Shown here: positions 10,861 through 21,190 of the stretch, piece by piece
How positions within the stretch are numbered: position 1 is the stretch's first letter
Layout: each line of letters opens with the position of its first letter
NCBI GenBank assembly: GCA_015832175.1
Contig: WJXW01000002.1
Location: forward strand, 3,472,001-3,536,000
DNA length: 64,000 bases
Source: Paraphaeosphaeria minitans
Lineage: Eukaryota; Ascomycota; Dothideomycetes; Pleosporales; Didymosphaeriaceae
Reading direction: 5' to 3'
Notes under the pieces: generated by a model
Told to the model about the DNA's origin: nothing
The model's input: the letters and a program-made list of their open reading frames with translations, nothing else
Database searches by the model: none
Made by a program: the position numbers and the translations under genes

Positions 10861-12094
10861 GGAACTTCAGCATTTGTGCTCGAACACTCCGTATACTGCA
10901 ACAAGCTTGACTTTCTTCGACCATTCTCGACACCTTGTTCGCCAAAGAGGGCGTCTGGTCGAAGATGGGCAACCAGTGCTTCACCAAAAACGATGCTAAT
11001 GGTAATCTGAAAAACTTTGGTTAGTCGGGATCTTCGATTCTCTGTTATTTTACTCATTGGTTTATAGAAATGTGCTATCGCTACGTGTGTGGCTGGGACA
11101 CTGGCTTCGGCTTCACTCAGCTTCTCAGGACTAGGTCCCAAACGATCTACTTTTGCATCAACTATCCGTCCGAGGACTTGAAGCGGTTCAAGATATACTT
11201 GAACATAGATGCACAATTTGCGTACTGTGAGTTCTTTCCAGACGCACTTTCCGCGGATGAGTGCTTGTGAGAACGGCAGCTCGATATTGGCGAGCGACGC
11301 AGAAGACTACTTGAGCATGTATGGAGTCTCTTCCCCATTATCACGTAGTCTCTGACGTTTCCACTATAGGAAGGAAACTACAGCTATAACATAGACTTCA
11401 GTGGAACCACTAGACAGCTTCACAGGCTAAGTTACGACTGGAACACATTGAGTCAAGATAGCCGAGATCAAGCGGAGCAGCTAGCCTTTCTCAGTCGCAC
11501 ATACGAGAAGTACACGACAAGGCTAGGTGACTCGAGAAACGATTGGGATTTCGACAAGAGCCACGATATGCGCGAGACGTTTGAGGTGTTAAAGAGTCAA
11601 TGTGACAATCATTACCGATGGACGCAAGTCTACAAGGAGAGAACCAACATCCGCATCAATCTCGTAGGCATACTAATTCACTCATGCTTGTCACGTAAAC
11701 TCACGTTACACAGCTGTTCCAACACTCAGCTCAAAGAGAATCCCGGACGAGTACGCAAATCGCTGCATCAAGTGCCATCATCGCGGAACAGACCCAGCGT
11801 GATTCAGCTTCTATGATCACCATGGCCGCAGTGACAATGATTTTCTTACCTGGCACATTCATTTCAGCTATTCTGAGCACCACGTTCTTCGATTATGGGG
11901 ATGATGGACTGAGCGTGAGTAGAAAATGGTGGATATTGCCAGCTAGCACGATCCCTACCACGGTGGGAGTGCTTGCAGTTTGGCTGGCGTGGCGATGGTG
12001 GAGGATTCAAAAGCAAAGCGCAGAGATGCAACGGAAGTCGAAACGGGATACCAGTTTCCTGGTCGACGAAGTAGCAGAGCTTAAGCTCGGTTGA
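10861..12094 (+). pseudogene. CorA-like (fungal Mg2+ transporter-like) protein, disabled
   Basis: Remnant of the fungal CorA-like membrane family common in Dothideomycetes. Recognisable exons are about 10861-11019, 11068-11318, 11370-11663 and 11714-12094, with introns of 48, 51 and 50 bases that keep frame. The C-terminal part is diagnostic: ERTNIRINL, then QTQRDSASMITMAAVTM and FLPGTFISAI, the conserved stretch leading into the first membrane segment, then a second hydrophobic segment and a basic tail. Two in-frame TGA codons break it: 11268-11270, where ADECL is followed by ERQLD (a Trp TGG or Arg CGA is a likely ancestor), and 10908-10910 in the less certain N-terminal exon. The true start was not found. 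It lies tail-to-tail with the DJ-1 gene, 63 bases apart. Whether such proteins move magnesium is not established. Confidence 0.65.
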
Positions 12095-12157
12095 AAAATG
12101 GTACACCCTTTCAAACTCGTTCGACGAAATCTTATTCAGTCCTTGTATGGAGCCTCG

Positions 12158-12913
12158 CTACACAGCAGGCACAAACGGCCCCTTGTAAATCTTGCTCCTT
12201 CCTTCGATCTCGAATTCTAGACTTCCGCATGATGACGCCACGAGCTTCTCGTGGAAGTTTTGCAAAGCGTACTCAATCACCATGTCGATTCCTACGATCA
12301 GATCAGCCCCAGAGTAAGCATAGCATATCGAGTTGAGCTTACCGCATTTTGCACCCCCAGCCGTCCATAGCTGCGCGCCCTCAAAGTGACCTTCCGCAGA
12401 AACCCACCTTTCATCTTGCCACTCTACGTTGGGGAAAATATGCCTCGCTGAATCTAACAACATCCTGTTCGTGGTTGCTTTCTTGCCATCCAAGACCCTG
12501 CTCTTTGCCAGCCACATGCCGCCTGTACATGTCGCTAAAATGGCCGTTGTCTGCTTGCTAGCCTCCCTCAGAAACGTTAGACTGGCTTCGGGGACATTAT
12601 GGGGGTCTGGTCCCCCAAGCAGAATGATGTCTAAGTCACGCGGTGCATTGTCGTATGTGTGTGTGGGCCGGATGAAGATGTCCGGCGTCGCCCAGGCTGG
12701 CTCTAGTGAGGAGGATATGTAGAGGAACTCCATGTCTCGAGCATAGGGTTTGAGCTGCTCCATGGCAGGGATGAGGTTGGCAACCATGTTGACCACTCGA
12801 GAAGACATGTTCCCGAGGATGTCGAGACCCGCGAGGTCGGTCAGCTGAACTTCTTCGTACAGGACTCCGATACGAAGAGGCTTGGAACTGGCGCTGGGAA
12901 TGGAGATCGTCAT
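12158..12913 (-). CDS. DJ-1/PfpI family protein
   Basis: Cysteine-nucleophile protein of the DJ-1/ThiJ/PfpI superfamily, the group often annotated as PfpI-type glutamine amidotransferase-like or isonitrile-hydratase-like. The elbow motif ATCTGG places the likely nucleophile at Cys129, and LLGGPDP at about 98-104 lies in the usual Rossmann-like position. The whole 756 bases are open (251 aa), but 12292-12342 looks like an intron: GTAAGC donor, CTGAT branch site, GTAG acceptor, and removal joins AKCG to IDMVIEY, matching the family pattern of Gly-Ala followed by a helix beginning D-M. The spliced protein is 234 aa (exons 12343-12913 and 12158-12291). The intron is 51 bases with no stop, so retention would add 17 residues. 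Substrate is unknown. Confidence 0.82.
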   Translation of the reverse strand: MTISIPSASSKPLRIGVLYEEVQLTDLAGLDILGNMSSRVVNMVANLIPAMEQLKPYARDMEFLYISSSLEPAWATPDIFIRPTHTYDNAPRDLDIILLGGPDPHNVPEASLTFLREASKQTTAILATCTGGMWLAKSRVLDGKKATTNRMLLDSARHIFPNVEWQDERWVSAEGHFEGAQLWTAGGAKCGKLNSICYAYSGADLIVGIDMVIEYALQNFHEKLVASSCGSLEFEIEGRSKIYKGPFVPAV

Positions 12914-14827
12914 CGTGAGGTCTGAGCTCTAGTGGCTGATTATCTTGATGTTCGAGTAACTGATTCCAAGCCCATATTGATATAGGGGCCTTTTTATACT
13001 GGAGGAATTTCCGTGGTAAGTATAGCTGAGTGGACATCCGTTCCGGATCACAAGGGGGCATCGCGTACGTAATGAAAGGTACTCGGCCATCCGATGAATC
13101 TGATAAACGCGTCTGCTCGTAGCCAATCGTATTCGGGAACACACCCGGTCCGCTGAGTGGAGACGTCTCGCTGGTGAGCCGGACCGGATCGGATGAAGGA
13201 ATGACCCCGTGCCGATGTCTCTCACGGGCCGGGTCATTTTCATAAGCCAATGATAACGACGTACTTAGGTACATATCCACATTCGCTTCTCTTTCTGTCA
13301 AGTGCCATGATGTAAGCTTGTTTAGGTACAACTAAATGTAACCTCCCACTCGCCTCCAGGCACATCCGCTACAGATATCGGCCTAGCATATGAATTCTCA
13401 CTATATGCGTGTTCGGGACCTGCCGTAGAGAGCCCATGGTGAGATGCTTCTGCTGTATGTCCATGGTTTGCACTCCTCCATCTCATAAGGCGTTGATAGT
13501 TGCATATTTACGACAGCGTACGATATGGGCACAGTGCGATCGGAGTCTACCCGTGCACTGTCTCGGTGGCGCGTGTTTTGCCTATTCATCAGTGCTGTAC
13601 GAGCAGTGTGTACCGCAGATAAGTTACGCAGCAGCTTTCTGTTACCGCCACGAGAGACTTCGGTTGGTGCCAGCCATCATTGTGGTTGGTGGTGCGGATT
13701 GGCATGATCGTTCGTAGAGTAAAATGAATGAGTCGTGATTTAGCGGAAACGACGTAGTTATTCTACAAATAGGCATAACAGAGCGATCTCTCATGGGCTT
13801 GAAAACAGCGAAAGCCAACGGCAACACTGGAATTGTCCCAGCTAATTCCAGTCGAAACAACTTCAAGGGAAATTAAAGAACACTGAAAGACGGCTGTGCG
13901 CTAGGGAACAGATGACGGCCCTTGGTCGGGCAGCGCCACGTCTCTAGGCTAGAATACTAAAGATGGCAGTGACGCGGTTCATCGTCATGTAAATGTGTCG
14001 CAATCGACTGCGCTATACTCCTAGTTTGTCGCCTACTTGTTGTTTCTGTTGCATAACAGCTTTCCATCGTAAAACATGTTTGGCATGTGAGACACCGTAA
14101 GCAGCCTTGTTGTCTAACCAATTAGTTACTAGTAGAACAGTTCTCTTCGTTCCTGAGCTACTCCTTCATGATCTTGGCTTATCAACTAAGACTGTGGTCT
14201 CACATGTTGCATGGGCGGCCTGAGGAACCTTACCAGTAGGCAGTCAGATAACGTGGGATACAAGACACTCCGAATCATCTACAGAGGTTTGAGACGATGT
14301 AGGGTGTGTTGGAACTAATCATTACGGTTATAATTTACACTCAACTGTTGCGAAAATATACGGACATCTCTCCGTCATCAAAAGTCACCAACCCAAGGAA
14401 ACAGATGTACTCGACAAGTATGCAACTCAGTATAAAATTCGCCAGAAAACTGCGAGGACAGATCTGCTGTCTTATGGACCTCGTCATCGTACTTCCCAGC
14501 GTAGAATCAACATAATACAACGTGAAAGTTTGAAAAACTCGAAAGCTCCCCCAGAGGCTCGACCAGGCTCACATGATCCTTGCGCTACAACTTCTTCACA
14601 ATATCTTAAGTCAGCCCTCGAATGCGCGGCTTGGCATACTTGACACGCCCATAATCTTGCTACCATAGGTATATAACTACACTCGCCCGTACTCACGCAC
14701 TCACGCACTACGCACTACGCACCACTCGGCAGTGTTCATACTCCATCACTCCAGCTCACATCACTGACCCCTCGAAATCATTCAACTTGGATAGTAACAT
14801 CAGATCACCTTTTATCCAGCCTGAGAG
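12914..14827. other. intergenic, no gene recognised
   Basis: About 1.9 kb without family-like ORFs. The ORF on the minus strand at 12636-13331 overlaps the DJ-1 gene in another frame and has no gene character. The stretch 14640-14760 has short CACGCACTA-type repeats just upstream of the next gene. Confidence 0.45.
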
Positions 14828-16010
14828 ATGGAGCTCGTCAGCTGGATCTTCGGTGCCAAGCCGAAGGTTCCAGAGCAAGTACCGTATACCACGACTCCTG
14901 GAGACAAGCTTGACGGCGAAGTCAAAACTTGTAGTCGACAAGTATCTCCGGAAAAAAACACTCCTAGCCGAAGTATTCACTTTACGGTCGAAGAGTTTGG
15001 AGGCGGAGACGAGATGTCCGACGATGACGAAGATCCTGAAGATGGATCTCTGGACACTGAGACTGAACCCTCGAATAACGCGCAGGTAAGTGCTCCACCG
15101 TGACGACTTGTTGTTAAGTGCACTCTAACCATTTCATAGATCAGACGCTCCAATTCCACCAAACCCGCTGCAAGCTCGCGGTCCTCTAGCACAGCCGAGC
15201 TGTTCGGAGGTGATGATACTGACTTCCTGGACGATTCTCGTACAAAGGTTTCCGTCTCAATGAAGTTCCAGCGGCCCACGGAGGGTTTACCAGAGAACAG
15301 CAAGGACGTTGCAAGCACAGCAACCACAGAGATAGGTACTGACGATGGTGCCTATAATGGCGACATGTAAGCACACCAACCAAACAATTAGGACCCACTG
15401 ACCTGCTTATAGAGCATCACCACCTGCCCTTGGCCCCGAAGACGCCCCCGGGCAGTCTGCCTTGCCAGAACCTGATACATCTGGAGAAGATGACCAGATC
15501 AACTTCCCGACCAATGAAGACCAAAGCAATGCGCATGAGGACAAGCGAAATGAGCAACAAGATGTCGCCACGGAGCAAAAAACTCTCGCAGAAGAATCAA
15601 TTGCCATCGTTGAGGCATCCAGCACTAATGCTGCCCTTGAATACCCACACAAGCTTACCTTCGGCTTCAACTGGGCCGACTCAGTTGAGGAAGAGTGCGA
15701 CGTGGATAAAGAAATCGCAATGGGCAAGGAACGCAGCACCAAACAGTCGTCCAAGCCTGTCGTGAAGACCCGCTGGGCCGATATGGACGACGATGATGAT
15801 GTTGACTATTGGAAGAGCTCCGCTGAGTGGACATCTGACCAGACTGCCATTCACACCACATATGGTCCGACCTACCAGACGTTCCAGGAGACGGAACGAG
15901 GCTCTAAAGTCGGAACACTATCAGCCCGTCTTCCTTCTTCGAGATCCCGTACTGGTGCAGGGTACCCTATCCTAGGCAAGGGTGGAGACGCTGCCAAGTC
16001 TCTAACCTGA
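14828..16010 (+). CDS. hypothetical acidic, largely disordered protein
   Basis: Unrecognised protein of 360 aa from three exons: 14828-15085, 15140-15366 and 15413-16010. Introns of 54 and 46 bases have GTAAGT and GTAAGC donors and CATAG/TATAG acceptors, and keep frame. The product is rich in Ser, Glu and Asp with acidic runs (MSDDDEDPEDG and MDDDDDVDYW), and most of it looks disordered. Patches such as LTFGFNWADSV and TRWADM may be short linear motifs. The next ORF begins only 50 bases after the stop on the same strand, and the frame entering that ORF is open back into the end of this one, so both may belong to one longer gene through an unrecognised intron or a base error. No function is proposed. 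Confidence 0.6.
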
Positions 16011-16060
16011 CCGTTCGGGGCTCAATTGTCGGAACAATAACGTCGAAATACCCTTCCTAC

Positions 16061-17147
16061 ATGTCCGATTATAGTGCAGGATATGACGGCCCCTCTCGAT
16101 CACTCGATTTCCACCAATATTCCAACGTCGAGCAAGCGCATCGTAATGAAGAGTTACGATGGGACGCAGAGGAAGCGTACCAGCTCCAGATCCAGAAGCT
16201 CTGGGAGCGTTACGCGGTAGACATCGAGTCTCTCAAAGAACCTTCGACCATCTCACCTGATGAGGTTGACCTGCATGATGAGCAGATGTGCAAGTTCTTC
16301 AGAGGCATCTATCCTGCACTGCCAAGCCAGGAAATTCCTGGGAACATGCACATCATTGATTGGAAGACACTTGCGGGACCGGATCAAACGGGGCCAGAGC
16401 TCGACGATGAGGAGAACTTCCTCTTGCAATTCGTCAAGCCGCGTCTGTGCGATGCCCTAGCAACGATCCTGTTCGAATCTGACCCCGCCGCACTTGATGC
16501 CTGGCTCGACCCGTCCAAGAAGGTCGTGGAGTGGTGGCACAGCCCGCACTATCTCCACCGTGGGGTCATGAGGACTGTCTTCCGACGCGACGGAAACGAT
16601 GTCATCGTGGGGACCTTCACCGACCTTGGCTTCGCCGTCTTTCTGCTGGTCGTACTACATCAAGGCTGAAATCGACGATGATGGACAGTGGACCGAGACA
16701 TATGCCTTCCAGGGCGGACAGTTCCAGAAGGAGCCTGGGGAGAAAGAACCTGGCGCTTCTTCGCAAAAGATCCGCGGTGAAATTGACTGGGAGTCGTTCG
16801 AAATTGGTCAAGCCAAGTGCTATGACTACGATGAGCTGTCGGATCCAGTCGAGGCACTGTGGCACGGGCGTGTGCTAGCGCACACGATGCTTAGGATGGT
16901 CCTGAACAGTTATAGCCAGTATCGCGGCGGTAATACCGTTGATCTGGCTGTCGATGGGAAGTGGACGTCGATAGAGCAGCGGGGTGTTACGCGCGTGCCT
17001 AGAGCCAACGGCATCGAGAACGACCGAATTGAGGAAGTGGTCTCGTCTCCTGGACTTTCTGCTCCGTTCGAAGAAGTTATCCCATCTTTGGAGTTGTCGT
17101 CCGAGGAGATGAACGAAGTTGGAGAGCTTGGAGCGCTGGCACGTTGA
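16061..17147 (+). pseudogene. hypothetical gene with an apparent one-base frameshift
   Basis: The first 202 codons (16061-16669) and a second frame ending at 17147 read as one protein of about 360 aa. The first part contains WWHSPHYLHRG and GTFTDLGFAVF; the second continues CWSYYIKAEIDDDGQW. Dropping one T from the TTT at about 16640-16642 joins them smoothly as AVFCWSYYIK. An intron could also bridge the frames (for example a GTGGGG or GTCATC donor to an AAG acceptor at about 16671), but donor and branch site are poor. I do not recognise the family. The break may be a real mutation or a homopolymer read error. Close spacing suggests a link to the preceding acidic protein. Confidence 0.5.
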
Positions 17148-17747
17148 GTTAGAAGATCGGAAGAGCTATTCTGACGGCACACCACCAAAAAATGGAGGGA
17201 GCTTCAGCTGTAGGATCGCAGTTGCTATATGTATTTGAGTGGTTGGTATCAAGTAGCACTAGTTTGCACAAGGCGGGTAGTAAATTTTTGTGTTCAGGCG
17301 TGGTGGATGGAAGGGAAGGAGCACATAAAGGAAGAACTGCTCTGCACCTCGTCTTGACAGCTATTCGCTTTTAACTCAACCATCTTTTTGTACTGCAAGC
17401 AAGTTTTTGACCCACGACAAAGCATGATGCTTCACTTGTATAGGATTAGCAGAATGCTACACACACGCACACATTGTTGCTTATCCAAGCATTTACCCCT
17501 AAGCAGAAACACCAGTCCATCTCTTCCCAGGGTATCATACGGCACGTCGAATTACTATGCCATCGTTAGAACGACCAAAGACTTATTCAGAAAACAGCAA
17601 AGCAGCCATCGTCTTCGTTGCTGCGAACGCGCCTTTGCTCTGCAAAATGGAAGTAAAGGTTTCCGGTATCTTCGTAAAGCTGTCATTGCTATCCGCCTCG
17701 CGCCCTGGGTGATACGTTAGCATTCCTGCCGCTTTACTCGATTTTCG
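17148..17747. other. convergent intergenic region
   Basis: This 600-base interval lies between the 3' ends of the frameshifted gene (plus) and the SPLK-repeat protein gene (minus). It contains only short unstructured ORFs and probably the 3' untranslated regions of both. Confidence 0.5.
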
Positions 17748-19442
17748 TTACCAGATGTACTTACAGACGCGCGGCACGGCAGGGACAACACCCACTTCAG
17801 CCTGGGCCTCACCCGTCCAATCAAAGCAGATTCTCCAGCTGATCTTGAGTGACACATGTCTGTCCTCTAACACTAGTGTGTCGCGACCAAGATTTCGGCT
17901 CAGATTTCTTCGCGAGAGAATGCGACTTGGCTTGCCTCCACTTCTTACATCAATGTCCTCAGTGTCCTCGCTTGTCCGTCCAGGTATTAGGTGTCCAAAG
18001 ATGACTTCACATCGATGCCAATACTCCGCACGCTTCTTCGCAACTTCCCAGTACGAGCCGACCGCCCAGCAGACGTTGCCGAGATCGTTCTCTTTCGCTT
18101 TCACCCGCACAAAGGCCCCTAGCTCACGCTCGGCCCAGTGGGGGAGTTGGAGAAGTTTCAGGTCGACTATCGCATTGCTGAGTGTGTCGATCGTCGCAGA
18201 GATAGACGCTATAAGGAGACTCTGAGGGCCGGTGATATCAATCATGTGCTTCTGGTGAAACCGGCTCGAGGTGGGAGGATTCTGCCCACGCGGAACGCTC
18301 AGTCTCGTGTTGAATTTTAGTGAAGTGAACATCTGTAGATAGGGAAGCGGATCTTCAAGCTCCAGTGGTCGATGGGATGCAACGGGATTGTCAGGCTGTG
18401 GGTTGGATGAAGCGATCCGTTGAGTGGCGAAGGGAAGGAAAGAACATAGCATCGAAGACAGGGCTGGAGGCTGACCCTCATTCTCTTCCTCTCCGCTTTG
18501 AACGAGCTCATTGATAAGCTTGACCAGCGCCTCTCGTTCTTCTGGCGACCCCACATACGATGCCGGCTGTGCTTGTGATTTTCCTACTTCTTCCGTGCAT
18601 TTCGAGACCTGTTGCTCTAGAAGCCTCAGCTCCTTCTCCAAACGCGCCTTCTCGCGCTTCTTCTCTTCAACTTCGGGGCCAGGCGGCTGTCGCTTCTCTA
18701 CGTCCACTGGCAGACTTGTTCCGTCCTGGTGTACAGCGAGTGCTTTCTTTGGTGTACGCGACCTACTCGAGATATCGTTCAGGCGCGGTGGGAGTTTACT
18801 CGGCGAGGAAAAGAGACCAGGGCGTCGCGTGTATCCTTCTTCAACACCTCTTTGGGACGGTGTCGCTGGCAACTCTGATTCCTCCTCTGATGTCGCACCA
18901 GCTAAGCGGTCTTTTCTCGGGCGTGTTTTTAGGGCGCGAGGAGTGGTTTGTGATCGGGGTTTCCGTGCACGAGGCGATTGAGTTACGGCACCGATTCCGT
19001 TCGCGTCCTCGTTCGCTGCCACTGGCACATTGTGCTCCAGGTCATCCTGCTCGCCCAAGATGAAGGCGCGTGCCTGCTTCCCACGCGCAAGTATATCTGC
19101 GCGGCCGTTCAGTGCTGCCGCATCAGACGAGGAGGGTCGCTGGAGAAGATCGGGATACCCGCGCGCAAGGCTGGCTTTGGTGGGCGATGCAAATGAGGGC
19201 CTTCGCGAAGGTCTGCGCGGTGGCTCTTTCAGAGGGCTTGAGGATCTGCTAGGCGCGCCCTTCGTGGGTGCGATAGAAAACCGACGAGGCGGAGCTTTTA
19301 GAGGACTTGCCTGTCGGTCTTCGGCGTTGAACAAGGAGCGCGACGATAAAGAAGGTCTGCGCGGCGGCTGCTTCAGCGGGCTAGTCGGCTGATCTCCTCC
19401 GGGCGATGCTGTCTTCCTTCTCTTTCGAGCTGGTTCGTCCAT
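17748..19442 (-). CDS. conserved unknown protein with SPLK repeats
   Basis: Single-exon gene of 564 codons from the Met at 19442; an upstream in-frame Met at 19484 would add 14 residues. The N-terminal third is basic and disordered with repeated SPLKxPPRR and SPTK units (at least four), which resemble proline-directed kinase sites such as those of CDK1. A coiled coil rich in Lys and Glu (EEKKREKARLEKELRLLEQQ) lies near the middle. The C-terminal half is globular, with HWAERELGAFV and NVCWAVGSYWEVAKKRAEYW as strong patches and an ISWRICFDW strand near the end. The layout of a phospho-tail, coiled coil and small C-terminal domain recalls kinetochore proteins of the CENP-O/Mcm21 class, but I cannot confirm that. 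It shares a 416-base divergent promoter region with the OXLD1-type gene. Confidence 0.75.
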   Translation of the reverse strand: MDEPARKRRKTASPGGDQPTSPLKQPPRRPSLSSRSLFNAEDRQASPLKAPPRRFSIAPTKGAPSRSSSPLKEPPRRPSRRPSFASPTKASLARGYPDLLQRPSSSDAAALNGRADILARGKQARAFILGEQDDLEHNVPVAANEDANGIGAVTQSPRARKPRSQTTPRALKTRPRKDRLAGATSEEESELPATPSQRGVEEGYTRRPGLFSSPSKLPPRLNDISSRSRTPKKALAVHQDGTSLPVDVEKRQPPGPEVEEKKREKARLEKELRLLEQQVSKCTEEVGKSQAQPASYVGSPEEREALVKLINELVQSGEEENEGQPPALSSMLCSFLPFATQRIASSNPQPDNPVASHRPLELEDPLPYLQMFTSLKFNTRLSVPRGQNPPTSSRFHQKHMIDITGPQSLLIASISATIDTLSNAIVDLKLLQLPHWAERELGAFVRVKAKENDLGNVCWAVGSYWEVAKKRAEYWHRCEVIFGHLIPGRTSEDTEDIDVRSGGKPSRILSRRNLSRNLGRDTLVLEDRHVSLKISWRICFDWTGEAQAEVGVVPAVPRVCKYIW

Positions 19443-19858
19443 AGTTCTTTGCTTGGATGCGACAAGTCGTCTGCGGTCGAACAAGCGTGATTATAGGGTT
19501 GCAAGCGCGTCGCCGTATAGCAATTGATATATCAATACATTGGATGCCAGTGATCGCGTGCGTTGGAAGTAAACGATGCGCGTGGTGAAATCGAGTTGGC
19601 GCGCGTCGCGTAGTGTTGGTTGCGGGCCAGCTGCTCGGTCGGCCTGCAGGGGTAAACCAGCCGAACGACAGAAGGCGGGCCCGGGGATGACTTCATGGTC
19701 GAGCTCCACGCATTCGTCATCCGGCCTGTCGCGAACTTTTCATACACACTCACAACTTACGAAAGCGCGCTGCTTCAATACAATAGTGTTGTCGCATACA
19801 TGAGGGCACAGAGGCGGCGCTGTTGTTGAAGAGATTGGGCAAATTATTACACCCCAGT
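19443..19858. promoter_or_regulatory. divergent promoter region
   Basis: Start codons at 19442 (minus) and 19859 (plus) face away from each other across 416 bases, so both promoters must lie here. I could not assign a TATA box or a regulator site. Confidence 0.5.
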
Positions 19859-20687
19859 ATGGAGCAGCTTGGGCGATCCGCCAGACCTCTGGCATTGTGC
19901 CGCAAACTTTGCGCATCTTCTCGTCCTACGTCGCTCAGGAAAGCTCTGCAACTAGGTTCAAACAGCGCAGGGCTCCAGAACAGCGACCGGATACAGCGAC
20001 GCTTCAAGGGCTACATTGCGCCGCCTGGCCAGCAGGCACACCCCATTGAAGGCTATTATGCAGGTGCGTGGCAAGAACTCATGACGAAACCATTTTCATA
20101 ACTAATACCTAGTTCCAGAAATCCTGAAGAAGCCTGTACCCAAAAGCTCCCCCACAACACGCCCCGCCGTCTCGCCACCGACGCCCGAATGGGAATGGCT
20201 CCCCAAGACGGGTGAAGAAGAGACACTCGCAAGAGCAAGTAAATTCTTTGGATCGGTGGCAGGGCCCGAAGAAAGGAGGAAAGCAATAGACGCCGCCTCA
20301 CACGAGGTGGCCGGTGTCATCGTCCCACCCAAGCCTGAAGAACCAGACAATTGCTGCATGTCCGGCTGTGTGAACTGCGTATGGGACATGTACAGAGACG
20401 AGATGGAGGAATGGGCGGCGAAGAGCACCGAAGCTCGTGCCAGAATGCAAGCTCAACGAGAAAGTGCACAAGGGACAGGAAGCATAATAGCGGGCAAAGA
20501 CACGCCCACACGCGTCGCAACAAGCATGGATGATGACGGCCGAGGCAGCGAAACGAATTGGGTGGCGCCAGCAAGCCAAGATGCCTTATTCGATGATATA
20601 CCCGTAGGCATACGAGAGTTCATGCGGACGGAGAAGAAGCTGAAGGAGAGACAAAGGGCGGGGCGTGCAGCAGCAGCAGCAGCATAG
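19859..20687 (+). CDS. oxidoreductase-like (OXLD1-type) mitochondrial protein
   Basis: Two exons (19859-20063 and 20113-20687) around a 49-base intron (GTGCGT donor, CTAATACCTAG end) encode 259 aa. The diagnostic segment is PPKPEEPDNCCMSGCVNCVW followed by DMYRDEMEEWA: the four-cysteine Oxidored-like domain (Pfam Oxidored-like, as in human OXLD1 and yeast YPL107W). The basic N-terminus with many Arg and Ser and few acidic residues fits a mitochondrial targeting peptide. The biochemical activity of this family is unknown; the four cysteines might bind metal. The ATG at 19859 was chosen because the longer frame begins only with TTG. It ends 115 bases from the 3' end of DPM3 on the other strand. 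An Ala run closes the protein. Confidence 0.85.
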
Positions 20688-20802
20688 CGCGAATTACCCA
20701 ATACCCATGATATCAACCATTCCGAATGCATTGCCTATAGCTCCCCGTTGTACGCCGATTGATACGCCCCCTCTTATCCCACCGCAGACGCCCGTGTGTG
20801 GT

Positions 20803-21190
20803 TTAATCGGACCCAACGTCCACGCCCTTCGCGCTGAGCTCAGCGCGTGCTTCCGCTATCTGCGATATTAATTCCTTGTGCGCCTCGGGGACATCGTTGA
20901 AGGTGAAAACTCCCCAGCCGAGCTTGAAGAGGAGGTATGCGCCGAACGATACGAGGGCCCAGAAAGGGAGCTGCAATGTCGTCAGCTAGTGCATAGTTAT
21001 TGGCGTAAAGTGATATTCACCACGGGGACGACCTCGTTCTGAATCTTTTCCGGGAAAGATACAATCTCCAGGAAAACCGCCAGGTAGAGCTACACGAATT
21101 AGAAGCATGTTCAACAATCGCAGCGTCAGAGCGGTTACATACAGAAGTGAAAAGGAGGGCGATGGAGATGGTCTGCTGAGCGCGCGTCAT
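20803..21190 (-). CDS. DPM3: dolichol-phosphate mannosyltransferase subunit 3
   Basis: Three small exons (21143-21190, 21021-21089 and 20803-20970) encode 94 aa, the normal DPM3 length. Introns of 53 and 50 bases fall between whole codons. The start MTRAQQTISIALLFTS leads into a first membrane segment completed by exon 2 (LYLAVFLEIV), and exon 3 supplies LPFWALVSFGAYLLFKLGWG, the second segment, followed by FNDVPEAHKEL and a short coiled tail. DPM3 holds the catalytic DPM1 subunit at the ER membrane, where dolichol-phosphate-mannose is made for N-glycans, O-mannose and GPI anchors. The frame is open to a Met at 21286, which would add 32 residues, but the shorter start fits the family. It is head-to-head with the SmgGDS-like gene. 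None of the three exons is long enough to be obvious as an ORF. Confidence 0.9.

Noticed and set aside
12636..13331. 231-codon minus-strand ORF overlapping the DJ-1 gene
   Set aside because: It is the DJ-1 gene read in another frame plus upstream DNA, with no family signal.
16630..16672. Programmed +1 frameshift instead of mutation
   Set aside because: The site does not resemble known fungal shift sites (CUU-AGG-C, GCG-AGU-U or the antizyme UCC-UGA), and no downstream signal is evident.
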